A stretch of 7,288 bases of DNA, taken from positions 1-7,288 of the forward strand of contig JACFNS010000024.1 in assembly GCA_019454705.1 (NCBI GenBank). Reading direction: 5' to 3'. Source of the DNA: Taibaiella sp. (GTDB lineage: Bacteria > Bacteroidota > Bacteroidia > Chitinophagales > Chitinophagaceae). This document shows, in pieces, positions 1 to 6,749 of the stretch. The position numbers were made by a program, and so were the translations under genes. A model generated the notes under the pieces. The model had not been told where the DNA came from, searched no databases, and was given only the letters and a program-made list of their open reading frames with translations. Each line of letters opens with the position of its first letter. Positions within the stretch are counted from its first letter, which is position 1.

Positions 1-478
1 CTGCCGAAGAGCCGGAAGCGGGCATAGTATAGCGGCCTTTAAATTCCAGGCTGATGTTTTTGCGGGCTACAGGCGGTGTGTAGTCATTGTCCTTAATATA
101 TACCACGGTCGTTTCATCACCTATGGTACCATTGACAGCATTAGACAAGCGCAGCGCGAAATATTCCTGCGACTCTGCAGCCATATCGTTGTTGACAGTG
201 ACATTTATATATTGTGTATCGGGGTCGGGTGATGTAGCGTTAAATGTAAGCTGTGTAGTGGCCAATGTAAAGTCGGAACTGTTGGCGGTACCGAAGTTGC
301 TCACAACAGCCACAACTACCGTAGTAGCAGAGGCTGTCTTGTTTTTTACAATTACGCCTATTTTGGCTGTACCGGCAGCTTCGTCAAAAACCAGTACGTC
401 ATCTCTCATGTCTATATCCTGCGCATTAACGGCAGCAGATGCCAACATGGTCAACAAAAAGAGTAGTTGTTTTTTCAT
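1..478 (-). CDS. Exported Calx-beta domain protein, N-terminal part (runs off left edge)
   Basis: The frame starts with ATG at 478-476 and stays open to the window edge, giving 159 residues with no stop. Residues 1-20 (MKKQLLFLLTMLASAAVNAQ) form a typical Bacteroidota signal peptide: a Lys-Lys start, a hydrophobic core and a likely cleavage after Ala-Gln. Residues about 24-131 read as one Calx-beta repeat: an early VxFDE-like strand (29-33), a central SDF...LTF stretch (68-79), an acidic PDPDTQ turn (84-89), then EYFALRLSNA (105-114), and a closing IKDND (128-132). Calx-beta domains are Ca2+-binding beta-sandwiches found in surface and secreted proteins. The residues after TPP (134-136) start a second domain, NISLEFKGRY...GSSA, which I cannot name; a faint resemblance to the start of choice-of-anchor I proteins is only a guess. 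AAAGGA abuts the ATG with no spacer, so it is not a normal Shine-Dalgarno site. The real length and function lie outside the window. Confidence 0.85.
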   Translation of the reverse strand, partial: MKKQLLFLLTMLASAAVNAQDIDMRDDVLVFDEAAGTAKIGVIVKNKTASATTVVVAVVSNFGTANSSDFTLATTQLTFNATSPDPDTQYINVTVNNDMAAESQEYFALRLSNAVNGTIGDETTVVYIKDNDYTPPVARKNISLEFKGRYTMPASGSSA

Positions 479-493
479 TCCTTTATTTTTTTG

Positions 494-522
494 CAAAACA
501 ACTCAAATAAGCTACTTAGCAA
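494..522 (-). promoter_or_regulatory. Weak candidate promoter for the Calx-beta gene
   Basis: On the minus strand TTGTTTTG (501-494) matches seven of eight positions of the Bacteroidota -7 element TAnnTTTG. A TTG lies 18 nt upstream (522-520). The ATG follows 15 nt after the element, which would give a very short leader. An alternative pair, TTG near 535 with TAGCTTAT around 515-508, is no better. A separate promoter is expected here because a terminator closes the upstream gene. The exact placement is a guess. Confidence 0.3.
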
Positions 523-602
523 CGGTCTTTACCCAATGTTGACGAAAGCTTCTTGATTTGGTAATTGAAAAATCACTTTGCTTTAACGTTCTGTTTACAC
601 AG

Positions 603-629
603 CAAAAAGGCGGGTTGAATAACCCGCCT
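603..629 (-). terminator. Intrinsic terminator of the small basic protein gene
   Basis: A perfect 9-bp stem (608-616 pairing with 621-629, AGGCGGGTT with AACCCGCCT) closes a 4-nt loop. On the minus strand it is followed directly by TTTTTG (608-603), the U-run of an intrinsic terminator. It lies about 35 nt past the TAA of the gene at 663-989 and 125 nt before the Calx-beta start, so it separates the two. On the plus strand the stem is followed by As, so it should work only for minus-strand transcripts. Confidence 0.9.
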
Positions 630-662
630 GAAAAAACCCCAACTTATGAAAACACTATCTTA

Positions 663-989
663 TTACCTTCTCCTGGTCTGACAGTCATGCTTCTGCCTGT
701 AAATATTACGGTGCGCCTGCGCCTGCGTGCGGTTGATGAGCTGCCGCTCGTTACGGGTGATGCGCCCGTCGGCCATAGCCATTTGCTTGTAATGGCGCAC
801 TCTGGCTTGCTGCGCACGTAGCATATGCGCCTCCGGCCTGGTCAGTTGACCGCTACGTACACCTTGCTGTATGCGCTTGTGCTGGTTATATTGTTTGTGC
901 CGCACGCTATTGCCGTGTGGGTGCGCCTCCGCTGTTTGTACCGCAAACACTATAGCCAACGCTGCCAGTATTGATGTCATTCCCTTCAT
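663..989 (-). CDS. Small, very basic exported protein with a two-copy helical motif
   Basis: This gene encodes 108 residues. Residues 1-22 form a signal peptide (Lys at 2, hydrophobic core, ending AEA), so the mature part should start HPHGN and lie outside the cytoplasm. Met1 is chosen over Met4 because only the longer form has the N-terminal positive charge. The mature part is rich in Arg, Lys, His and Gln. It contains two related units: SGQLTRPEAHML (46-57) and DGRITRNERQLI (74-85), each followed by a Gln/Arg-rich helix. The second resembles the loop-plus-helix start of EF-hand-like or TerB-like motifs, but too few acidic residues are present to claim calcium binding. The end reads NIYRQKHD, then a basic tail. 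I recall similar exported proteins of unknown function from Bacteroidota and Proteobacteria, but cannot name a family. It has its own promoter-like site and its own terminator. The rival plus-strand frame at 558-821 crosses the terminator stem and looks like a shadow. Confidence 0.82.
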   Translation of the reverse strand: MKGMTSILAALAIVFAVQTAEAHPHGNSVRHKQYNQHKRIQQGVRSGQLTRPEAHMLRAQQARVRHYKQMAMADGRITRNERQLINRTQAQAHRNIYRQKHDCQTRRR

Positions 990-1026
990 AACTTTCTCTT
1001 TTAGTTCTGCATAATAGACCTGCTAA

Positions 1027-1063
1027 CAAAAAGGTAGTTTAACCACAGAATGTTAAACAAAAA
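1027..1063 (-). promoter_or_regulatory. Candidate Bacteroidota-type promoter of the small basic protein gene
   Basis: On the minus strand TTTTTG (1063-1058) supplies the -33 element and TACCTTTT (1036-1029) matches the -7 consensus TAnnTTTG at seven of eight positions. The spacer between TTG and TACC is 21 nt, within the usual range for the Bacteroidota primary sigma factor. The -7 element lies about 40 nt upstream of the ATG at 989. This is pattern matching only; no start site was measured. Confidence 0.5.
1037..1058. repeat. 7-bp inverted repeat inside the promoter spacer (possible operator)
   Basis: GTTTAAC (1037-1043) and GTTAAAC (1052-1058) are perfect reverse complements separated by 8 nt, a 22-nt dyad. 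It fills the space between the candidate -33 and -7 elements of the gene at 663-989, touching the -33 TTG. That layout would suit a dimeric regulator blocking RNA polymerase. An AT-rich 7-mer can also pair by chance, so the role is inferred. Confidence 0.35.
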
Positions 1064-1092
1064 CTAAAAGCCCCCTTGCGATGCAGGGGGCT
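1056..1092 (-). terminator. Intrinsic terminator of the division gene cluster (after ftsZ)
   Basis: An 8-bp GC-rich stem (1069-1076 with 1085-1092, AGCCCCCT with AGGGGGCT) closes an 8-nt loop that may pair two further bases. On the minus strand the stem is followed by TTTAGTTTTTGTTT (1068-1055), a broken but strong U-rich tract. It begins 28 nt after the ftsZ TAA and marks the end of the mur-fts transcript. Confidence 0.92.
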
Positions 1093-1120
1093 CAGAGCAT
1101 AGGCTATAACAGAAATCCTG

Positions 1121-2806
1121 TTAATCAGGCTTTTTGCCTTGCAGGAATGTATTGATACTCTGCAAATCGGCTTTGCCTTCTTTGTCTTTATCATTTACTC
1201 CTACACTGTAACCACTGTAGAAAGTATCAGAAGAAGCAACCGTATCATCTATACGTATATTCTTACGTACATAAGCAGGTACGTTTTCTACATCATCATT
1301 GCTTTCTCCCGCTTTTACGTCAAAGCTCATACGGCGCAGACGCTCAGCCCTTTCTTCCAGGGCGCGTTTCTGTTCCTCAAATATGCGCTTCTCTTCCAGT
1401 TCCATTTCCGTCAGCACACGTCCACCGGGCGTTGTAACCGGTGCAGGCTGCACAGCTTGTGGCTGTTGTGGCGCTGGTTGTGGGGGTGCGGGCTTTTCCT
1501 CATTCTTAATCACCAACTCCAGCTCAGGAGCTGCAGGTGCAGCAGGTGTTTCCTTTTTTTCTTCAACAGGCTGCTTTGCTTCGGGCTGCTCATCATGCAT
1601 TACCAGTTGCAATGTTTCGCGCGGCGTATTATCTACAGGAAAATGGGGCTTTGCATCAATCACCACCCTGTTCTGCACAGCAGGTTCCTCTACCAGTTTA
1701 GGAGCCATCGGGTCTTCCTTTACAGGTTCAGGCGCAGTTTCAGCAACATGTGTTGCTGGTTGTGCTGTATTTGTTTCACCCAGCTTAACGATGATTTTCT
1801 CCGGCTCGTTTTTGCGCGCAGGCAATTCCGTATTCAGGCCTTTGTGGCTGAAACCGGTAGCTATAATAGTCACTGCGATTTTGTCGCCGAGGTTGGGGTC
1901 ATGGCCCATACCGAGTATAACGTCGCAATCTTCGCCAGCCTGCTGCTGTACATAAGCCTGTATAGCTTCCGCCTCGTCCATCGTATGTTCAAACTCACCT
2001 GCTGCAGATGTAATGTTCAACAGTATCCATTTAGCTCCTGTGATGTCATTGTCATTCAGCAATGGTGAGCTTAATGCTTCTTCCACTGCTTTCTCGGCAC
2101 GGCGTTCGCCTGCTACTTCAGCATTACCCAATATAGCCACACCACCGCTTCTCATTACTGTGCATACGTCTGCAAAGTCAACGTTTATCTGGCCGGTGGT
2201 ATTGATTACATCCGTGATACATTTTGCAGCAGTTGCCAACACATTATCGGCCTGTGCAAAGGCCTGCGTGAACGGCAGGTTGCCGTATTGCTGGCGCAGC
2301 TTGTCATTAGAAATAATCAGGATGGTATCTACATGCTCGCGCATGCGGTCTATACCTTCCTGCGCCTGTTTCATACGCTTACGGCCTTCGTAAGTGAAAG
2401 GCGTGGTCACAATCCCCACTGTGAGTATACCCAGGTCTTTGCAGATTTTAGCCAGTACCGGCGCACCGCCTGTGCCGGTACCACCACCCATACCGGCAGT
2501 GATAAAAGCCATGCGTGTGTTTACAGACAGTATTTTGGAAATATCCTCCATACTTTCTTCGCTCGCCTGCTTACCGATTTCAGGATTAGCACCGGCTCCC
2601 AACCCCTGCGTGAGGTGTGGCCCGAGCTGTATCTTATTGTGCACCGGGCTAAGGGTGAGCGCCTGCGAATCTGTATTGCAGACAACAAAATCTACGCCTT
2701 CTATACCAAGGCTGTGCATGTAATTGACGGCGTTGCTGCCGCCACCACCTACGCCTATCACCTTGATGATAGACGACTGGTTTTTGGGGATTTCAAAATG
2801 TATCAT
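1121..2806 (-). CDS. ftsZ: Cell division GTPase FtsZ
   Basis: FtsZ is the tubulin-like GTPase that polymerises into the cytoplasmic Z-ring and sets the division site. The protein has 561 residues. The globular part spans about 10-330: an N-terminal GVGGGGSNAV loop (18-27), the tubulin signature GGGTGTG (107-113), and the catalytic T7 loop NVDFADV (208-214), with both aspartates present. After it comes a Pro/Glu/Ala/Gln-rich linker (about 331-464), then a charged, probably helical stretch (465-495, ELEEKRIFEEQKRALEE), a VPAYVRKNIRID block (509-520), and a terminal INTFLQGKKPD (551-561). This last block corresponds in position to the Bacteroidota C-terminal peptide that docks FtsA. It is much longer than E. 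coli FtsZ (383 residues), as is usual in this phylum. The start MIHFEIPKNQSS fits Bacteroidota homologues. No Shine-Dalgarno site precedes it. It is the last gene of the cluster, followed by a terminator. Confidence 0.98.
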   Translation of the reverse strand: MIHFEIPKNQSSIIKVIGVGGGGSNAVNYMHSLGIEGVDFVVCNTDSQALTLSPVHNKIQLGPHLTQGLGAGANPEIGKQASEESMEDISKILSVNTRMAFITAGMGGGTGTGGAPVLAKICKDLGILTVGIVTTPFTYEGRKRMKQAQEGIDRMREHVDTILIISNDKLRQQYGNLPFTQAFAQADNVLATAAKCITDVINTTGQINVDFADVCTVMRSGGVAILGNAEVAGERRAEKAVEEALSSPLLNDNDITGAKWILLNITSAAGEFEHTMDEAEAIQAYVQQQAGEDCDVILGMGHDPNLGDKIAVTIIATGFSHKGLNTELPARKNEPEKIIVKLGETNTAQPATHVAETAPEPVKEDPMAPKLVEEPAVQNRVVIDAKPHFPVDNTPRETLQLVMHDEQPEAKQPVEEKKETPAAPAAPELELVIKNEEKPAPPQPAPQQPQAVQPAPVTTPGGRVLTEMELEEKRIFEEQKRALEERAERLRRMSFDVKAGESNDDVENVPAYVRKNIRIDDTVASSDTFYSGYSVGVNDKDKEGKADLQSINTFLQGKKPD

Positions 2807-2851
2807 ACGATTCTCTGTTTTTATTTGGGTTAGTAATGAAACAGTCAGTTT

Positions 2852-2872
2852 TTATTATTAATTAATGGGTTA
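2852..2872 (-). other. Stacked in-frame stop codons at the end of ftsA
   Basis: After the ftsA TAA (2872-2870) the same frame reads CCC ATT AAT and then three TAA codons in a row (2860-2852). The run lies in the 63-nt AT-rich gap before ftsZ and overlaps a palindrome, ATTAATTAAT (2857-2866). It would catch read-through ribosomes. The gap shows no clear promoter and no terminator stem, so ftsA and ftsZ are probably co-transcribed. Confidence 0.6.
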
Positions 2873-4243
2873 CTCAATTTTTTCATCTTCTACATCTTCA
2901 AACAGTGCTATGAACTTACCTTTCAGGCCGTCGAAGAGCTTTTTCATCTTTTCAGCACGCTTAGTTGTTTTTTCATCGTGGGTTTCTTCCATTGGTTCTT
3001 CTTCATATCGCTCTTCTTCCTCCCTCGTATTTTCCACTGAGATGTAATTGCCACCTTCGCCAACAAAACGCATCTTACCATTTTCAAAATCGTGATAACC
3101 ACGCAGTATCAAACCGATACAGGTAGAATACATGGGGTTCATCAGCGATTCAGCATAACCGCCTGCCAGGTGCTCATTGGGGTAACCGATACGTGCGCCA
3201 AGCCCGGTAGTATATTCCGTCAGTTGTATCATGTGTTTCAACTGCGCACCACCACCCGTAAGTATGATACCACCATACAGGCGTTTATCCAACCCGATTT
3301 GTTTCAGGTGGAAGAGCACATAATCCAGTATTTCCTGAGTGCGTGCCTGTATAATGTGTGCCAGGTTCTTTACAGATATTTCTTTGGCAGGCAAGCCGCG
3401 CAGTCCGGGTATGGTGATGTATGCGTTTGCATTTGCCTCTGCTGCCAGTGCAGTACCATATTGTACTTTCATAGCTTCCGCCTGTGCACGTAATACACCC
3501 AGGCCACTGCGTATATCGTTAGTGATATTCACGCCGGCATAAGGTATTACAGCAGTATGTTTCAATATGCCATCGTAAAACACAGCCATATCGGTAGTAC
3601 CGCCGCCGATGTCCACAATTGCTACACCAGCTTCCATATCCTCATCGTTCATTACCGCAGCGGCAGATGCCAGGGGTTGCAGCACCAGGTCGCGGGTAGT
3701 GAGCGATGCCTTATCTACGCAACGCTTGATGTTTCGGATAGCATTTTTATCACCCGTGATGATGTGGAAGTTCGCGCCGATTTTCACACCGTTCATCCCA
3801 ATAGGCTCCAGCACATTGGGCGTGCTGTCTATGGTAAACTCCTGCGGCACTATGTCAATTATCTGGTCGCCGGCGGGAATGTATGTTTTATACTGGTCGC
3901 GTATCAGCAGGTCAATATCCGCCTGGCTGATGACATCATCAGAATTAGTACGCACCCTGTCGCCACGGGTTTGCAGGCTCTTGATATGCTGGCCAGCTAT
4001 ACCCACGTACACCTCGTTGATATCGAGGTCGGGGTTAGACTCTAGGCATTTGGCGATAGCCTGCTCGATAGAGCGGATACACTGGTCTATGTTCATCACA
4101 ACACCATGGCTTACACCCGCAGACTCCACACGCCCGAAAGCCAGTATCTCCAGCTTGCCGAATTCGTTCTTTCTTCCCGCGATTGCCGCCACTTTAGTGG
4201 TACCTATGTCCAGGCCTACAATGATGGGTTGCTTCTTGCTCAT
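2870..4243 (-). CDS. ftsA: Cell division protein FtsA, actin-like membrane anchor of FtsZ
   Basis: FtsA is an actin-family ATP-binding protein that ties the FtsZ ring to the inner membrane and helps recruit later divisome proteins. The 457 residues hold the expected order: phosphate-1 loop VGLDIGTTKVAA (9-20), the FtsA-specific 1C (SHS2) subdomain roughly at 84-165, phosphate-2 VDIGGGTTDM (210-219), and the adenosine motif IILTGGGAQL (326-335). Residues 403-428 form an acidic, Glu-rich linker. It ends in a basic amphipathic helix, about 429-449 (KMKKLFDGLKGKFIALFED within it), in the position of the membrane-targeting sequence. It is somewhat longer than E. coli FtsA (420 residues), mainly through this tail. 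The start follows ftsQ after 20 nt with no clear ribosome binding site. Next to ftsZ it can be called with near certainty. Confidence 0.98.
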   Translation of the reverse strand: MSKKQPIIVGLDIGTTKVAAIAGRKNEFGKLEILAFGRVESAGVSHGVVMNIDQCIRSIEQAIAKCLESNPDLDINEVYVGIAGQHIKSLQTRGDRVRTNSDDVISQADIDLLIRDQYKTYIPAGDQIIDIVPQEFTIDSTPNVLEPIGMNGVKIGANFHIITGDKNAIRNIKRCVDKASLTTRDLVLQPLASAAAVMNDEDMEAGVAIVDIGGGTTDMAVFYDGILKHTAVIPYAGVNITNDIRSGLGVLRAQAEAMKVQYGTALAAEANANAYITIPGLRGLPAKEISVKNLAHIIQARTQEILDYVLFHLKQIGLDKRLYGGIILTGGGAQLKHMIQLTEYTTGLGARIGYPNEHLAGGYAESLMNPMYSTCIGLILRGYHDFENGKMRFVGEGGNYISVENTREEEERYEEEPMEETHDEKTTKRAEKMKKLFDGLKGKFIALFEDVEDEKIE

Positions 4244-4263
4244 ACTATTTACATTTATACTTT

Positions 4264-5394
4264 TTAGTTGCCTCCGTATATATACTTCGGCTTTTTATCC
4301 TCTTGTTTTTTTTCTTTTTTCTGTTCAGGCTTAGGTTGTTTAGGTTCTGTCCTTTTCGGTGTTACTTTCCTTACGGTTTTCGCCGCCGGTTCAGTTTTCG
4401 GTTCCGGTTTAGGCCCTATCTTTACCTCTGCCGGCACTTCGGCCTGCATGGGTTTTTCAGGGGTGGCGGGGGGTGGTGTCTCAGCCTTCACCTCGGCTGG
4501 TGCCGTTGCAGCAGGTGTGTTATTAGCTATGGCTACAGGTTTGGGGGCAGGTGTTTCACCTGTAATACTGCTCACCCAGTTGATGCGGTTGATGACCTTA
4601 TCCACCGGTAGTTTCCATTTGAGCGCGGGGGATGCCACCAATTGTCCTTTATAGCTCAGGTCCAACACATTGTATTTATCCCAACCTACTTCATTCAGCA
4701 CCTTATTATAAAAAGCAAACAAGTTGTCAAACTTCAGGCGCATGTCGGTTGTATCACCTAATATGATTTGATGTTCGCCCAATACAGGGACTATTTCAAA
4801 CTGCATATCGTCACGCACTATCAGTTGCGATACCTGCTGGTTCCAGAAAGTATCCCTGCGGATATATTGCACTAATGCCATAATCTGCGCTTTTAATGCG
4901 TTGGATGCACTGTCATTCTTCAGTTCAGGCACATTGGTTACCACAGTGGTGTAGTAGTTATATTTGTTTGACAGTGGCAGTATTTCCATTTGCCTGTCTA
5001 TATAATAACTGTTGCCATTGCGCTCAAAAATCCTGGCCACCGGTGCTCGCTGCACTACCAATGCATGCAGGTTTTGCTTATTATCCACATATACCTGCGC
5101 GTCTTCCACCCATGGGTTAGCTACCACCACTTTTTCCATTTGCCTGATGTTCAGCTTAGACAGTTTTGTTTTGCCGGGCTTTATTTCTCCATCGCGCAAC
5201 AGGGTTTGTTCTATTTCCTGTTCAGTAACAAATCCGTACTGCTTGTTTTCAATTCTTATATCGACACCTGCCAGCGTCCTGCTCTTCTGCATTTTTGTTG
5301 CGCTCAATACGGCAGTAACAGTCACCACAGCCAACACGAGTGTCAGCAGTGCCTGTATTATTTTACGTGCCGATATTTTACGCTTCACGCTCAT
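4264..5394 (-). CDS. ftsQ: Divisome protein FtsQ with an extended Pro/Lys/Glu-rich C-terminal tail
   Basis: FtsQ is a single-pass inner-membrane protein that links early and late divisome parts in the periplasm. The 376 residues show a short basic cytoplasmic N-terminus (MSVKRKISARK), one membrane segment (about 12-31), a POTRA-like domain (about 40-115, including ANPWVEDAQVYV at 92-103) and a beta domain to about 275. The NPWV-type motif is characteristic of FtsQ/DivIB POTRA domains. From about 280 to 376 there is a low-complexity tail rich in Pro, Ala, Glu and Lys with PKPEPKTEP-like repeats, ending KYIYGGN. E. coli FtsQ (276 residues) lacks such a tail. FtsQ sequences diverge strongly, so position between murC and ftsA carries much of the call. 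The ATG overlaps the murC TGA (ATGA, 5394-5391), which suggests translational coupling. Confidence 0.93.
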   Translation of the reverse strand: MSVKRKISARKIIQALLTLVLAVVTVTAVLSATKMQKSRTLAGVDIRIENKQYGFVTEQEIEQTLLRDGEIKPGKTKLSKLNIRQMEKVVVANPWVEDAQVYVDNKQNLHALVVQRAPVARIFERNGNSYYIDRQMEILPLSNKYNYYTTVVTNVPELKNDSASNALKAQIMALVQYIRRDTFWNQQVSQLIVRDDMQFEIVPVLGEHQIILGDTTDMRLKFDNLFAFYNKVLNEVGWDKYNVLDLSYKGQLVASPALKWKLPVDKVINRINWVSSITGETPAPKPVAIANNTPAATAPAEVKAETPPPATPEKPMQAEVPAEVKIGPKPEPKTEPAAKTVRKVTPKRTEPKQPKPEQKKEKKQEDKKPKYIYGGN

Positions 5395-6749
5395 TTACGC
5401 TCGATAATATTTTTTATCGGTTCTACCAATTTATCTATATCACCCGCACCAGCTGTAATAAATAGTTGCAGTGGCGCGGCTTCTACATATTGCAACAATC
5501 CTTCTTTGCTCAGTATAGTGCAATTGGGGTTGCCCATTCTTTCTTTTATCATTTCAGACGTTACCCCTTCTATCGGCTCTTCGCGTGCAGGATAGATATC
5601 CAGCAATATCACTTCATCTGCCATATCCAGGCTGCGGGCAAAACCATCCGCCAGGTCCCTTGTACGGGTAAACAGGTGCGGCTGAAACACAACCACACAT
5701 TTCCTGTCGCTGAACAAGAGTTTCGCGCTTTTTATCAGCGATGCCAGTTCTTCGGGGTGATGTGCATAGTCATCGATATATACCACATCTTCATTCTTCA
5801 CCACATATTCAAATCTTCTCTTTACACCTTTGAATTGAGGCAACACTTCTTTCACTTTCTCTGCCTCAACCTCCAGCAACTGGGTAATAGCAATAGCCGC
5901 TACCGCATTTTCCACATTGTGCATACCGCCCATATTCAAATGCATCCCTTCTATCACCCTGTCTTTGTAATGCAGATCAAACTCGTAGCTACCGTTCTTC
6001 ATCATGATGTTAGACGCATATACGTCAGCAGCATCATTTTGCAGGCTGTAGGTCATTACATGCGTGGCTTTCAATTCGCCTGTACGTTTCAAACCATGCT
6101 TGGCAAGTAATGTTCCATTATGTTTTATGTTGCGTGTATATTCTATATACGCATTCTCCATTTCCTCCGGCGTTCCGTATATATCCAGGTGGTCGGCATC
6201 CATAGCTGTCAGCACCGCTATATCAGGGCGCAGCTTCAGGAAACTTCTGTCATACTCATCGGCCTCTACCACCGCGGTAGGTGTATCGCTGCTCCAATAG
6301 TTGGTGCCATAGTTAACAGATACTCCACCCAGGAAGGCGTTACAACCCATACCTGCCTCGCGCAGCAGATAGCTGATCATAGTACTCATGGTTGTTTTAC
6401 CATGTGTCCCCGCCACTGTAACAGAGAAGTAGCTTTCAGTTATCCATTGCAATACATCGCTGCGCTTATAAACCGGGTAATTATTATCCCTGTACCAGTT
6501 CAACTCTGTATGCCCTTTTGGAATTGCGGGTGTGTACACTACGAGCTGCGCCTCTTTATCCAGCAGCGTTGTATCATCAGTATAATGAACGGACATACCT
6601 TCGGACAGCAGTTTTTTAGTCAGGTCAGTTTCAGTACGATCGTAACCGCTCACCGCTACCCCGCATTGCGCGAAGAAGCGGGCCAGTGCGCTCATGCCTA
6701 TGCCGCCTATACCTATAAAATACACTCTATTCAGTCCTTCTAAATTCAT
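5391..6749 (-). CDS. murC: UDP-N-acetylmuramate--L-alanine ligase MurC
   Basis: MurC is the cytoplasmic ATP-dependent ligase that adds L-alanine to UDP-MurNAc, the first step of the stem peptide. The protein has 452 residues, within the family's usual range. Visible motifs in order are the Rossmann-like FIGIGGIGMS (11-20), the ATP-binding loop AGTHGKTT (113-120), the EADEYDRSF block (162-170), DADHLDIYG (184-192), HNVENAVAA (277-285), KRRFE (310-314) and DDYAHHPEE (326-334). The THGKTT loop, DEYD and DYAHHP are MurC-type versions of the Mur ligase motifs; Mpl is the main alternative, but the length and location favour MurC. The ATG shares one base with the murG stop (TAATG), and its own TGA overlaps the ftsQ start, so all three are probably coupled in translation. 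It is intact, with no missing catalytic residue that I can see. Confidence 0.97.
   Translation of the reverse strand: MNLEGLNRVYFIGIGGIGMSALARFFAQCGVAVSGYDRTETDLTKKLLSEGMSVHYTDDTTLLDKEAQLVVYTPAIPKGHTELNWYRDNNYPVYKRSDVLQWITESYFSVTVAGTHGKTTMSTMISYLLREAGMGCNAFLGGVSVNYGTNYWSSDTPTAVVEADEYDRSFLKLRPDIAVLTAMDADHLDIYGTPEEMENAYIEYTRNIKHNGTLLAKHGLKRTGELKATHVMTYSLQNDAADVYASNIMMKNGSYEFDLHYKDRVIEGMHLNMGGMHNVENAVAAIAITQLLEVEAEKVKEVLPQFKGVKRRFEYVVKNEDVVYIDDYAHHPEELASLIKSAKLLFSDRKCVVVFQPHLFTRTRDLADGFARSLDMADEVILLDIYPAREEPIEGVTSEMIKERMGNPNCTILSKEGLLQYVEAAPLQLFITAGAGDIDKLVEPIKNIIERK

Noticed and set aside
87..542. Plus-strand open frame of 151 codons at the left edge
   Set aside because: It is antisense to the Calx-beta frame, which has a signal peptide and a recognisable domain; the plus-strand product has neither.
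558..821. Plus-strand open frame of 87 codons overlapping the small basic protein gene
   Set aside because: It runs through the terminator stem at 608-629, has no signal or domain, and the opposite strand has a signal peptide, promoter-like site and terminator in order.
1139..2068. 309-codon plus-strand open frame across ftsZ
   Set aside because: It lies antisense to ftsZ, translates to a Cys/Arg/Phe-rich low-complexity sequence with no recognisable domain, and ftsZ is certain on the other strand.
2857..2866. ATTAATTAAT palindrome in the ftsA-ftsZ gap as a regulator site
   Set aside because: It is short, purely AT, and largely explained by the run of stop codons; no second copy or promoter element is near.
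3609..4334. 241-codon plus-strand open frame across ftsA and the end of ftsQ
   Set aside because: It is antisense to two certain genes, crosses their boundary, and is Ser/Thr-rich with no family resemblance.
4264..4560. FtsQ tail read as a TonB-like energy-transducing segment
   Set aside because: The Pro/Lys/Glu repeats look TonB-like, but the segment is C-terminal with no following TonB domain; composition alone does not support the call.
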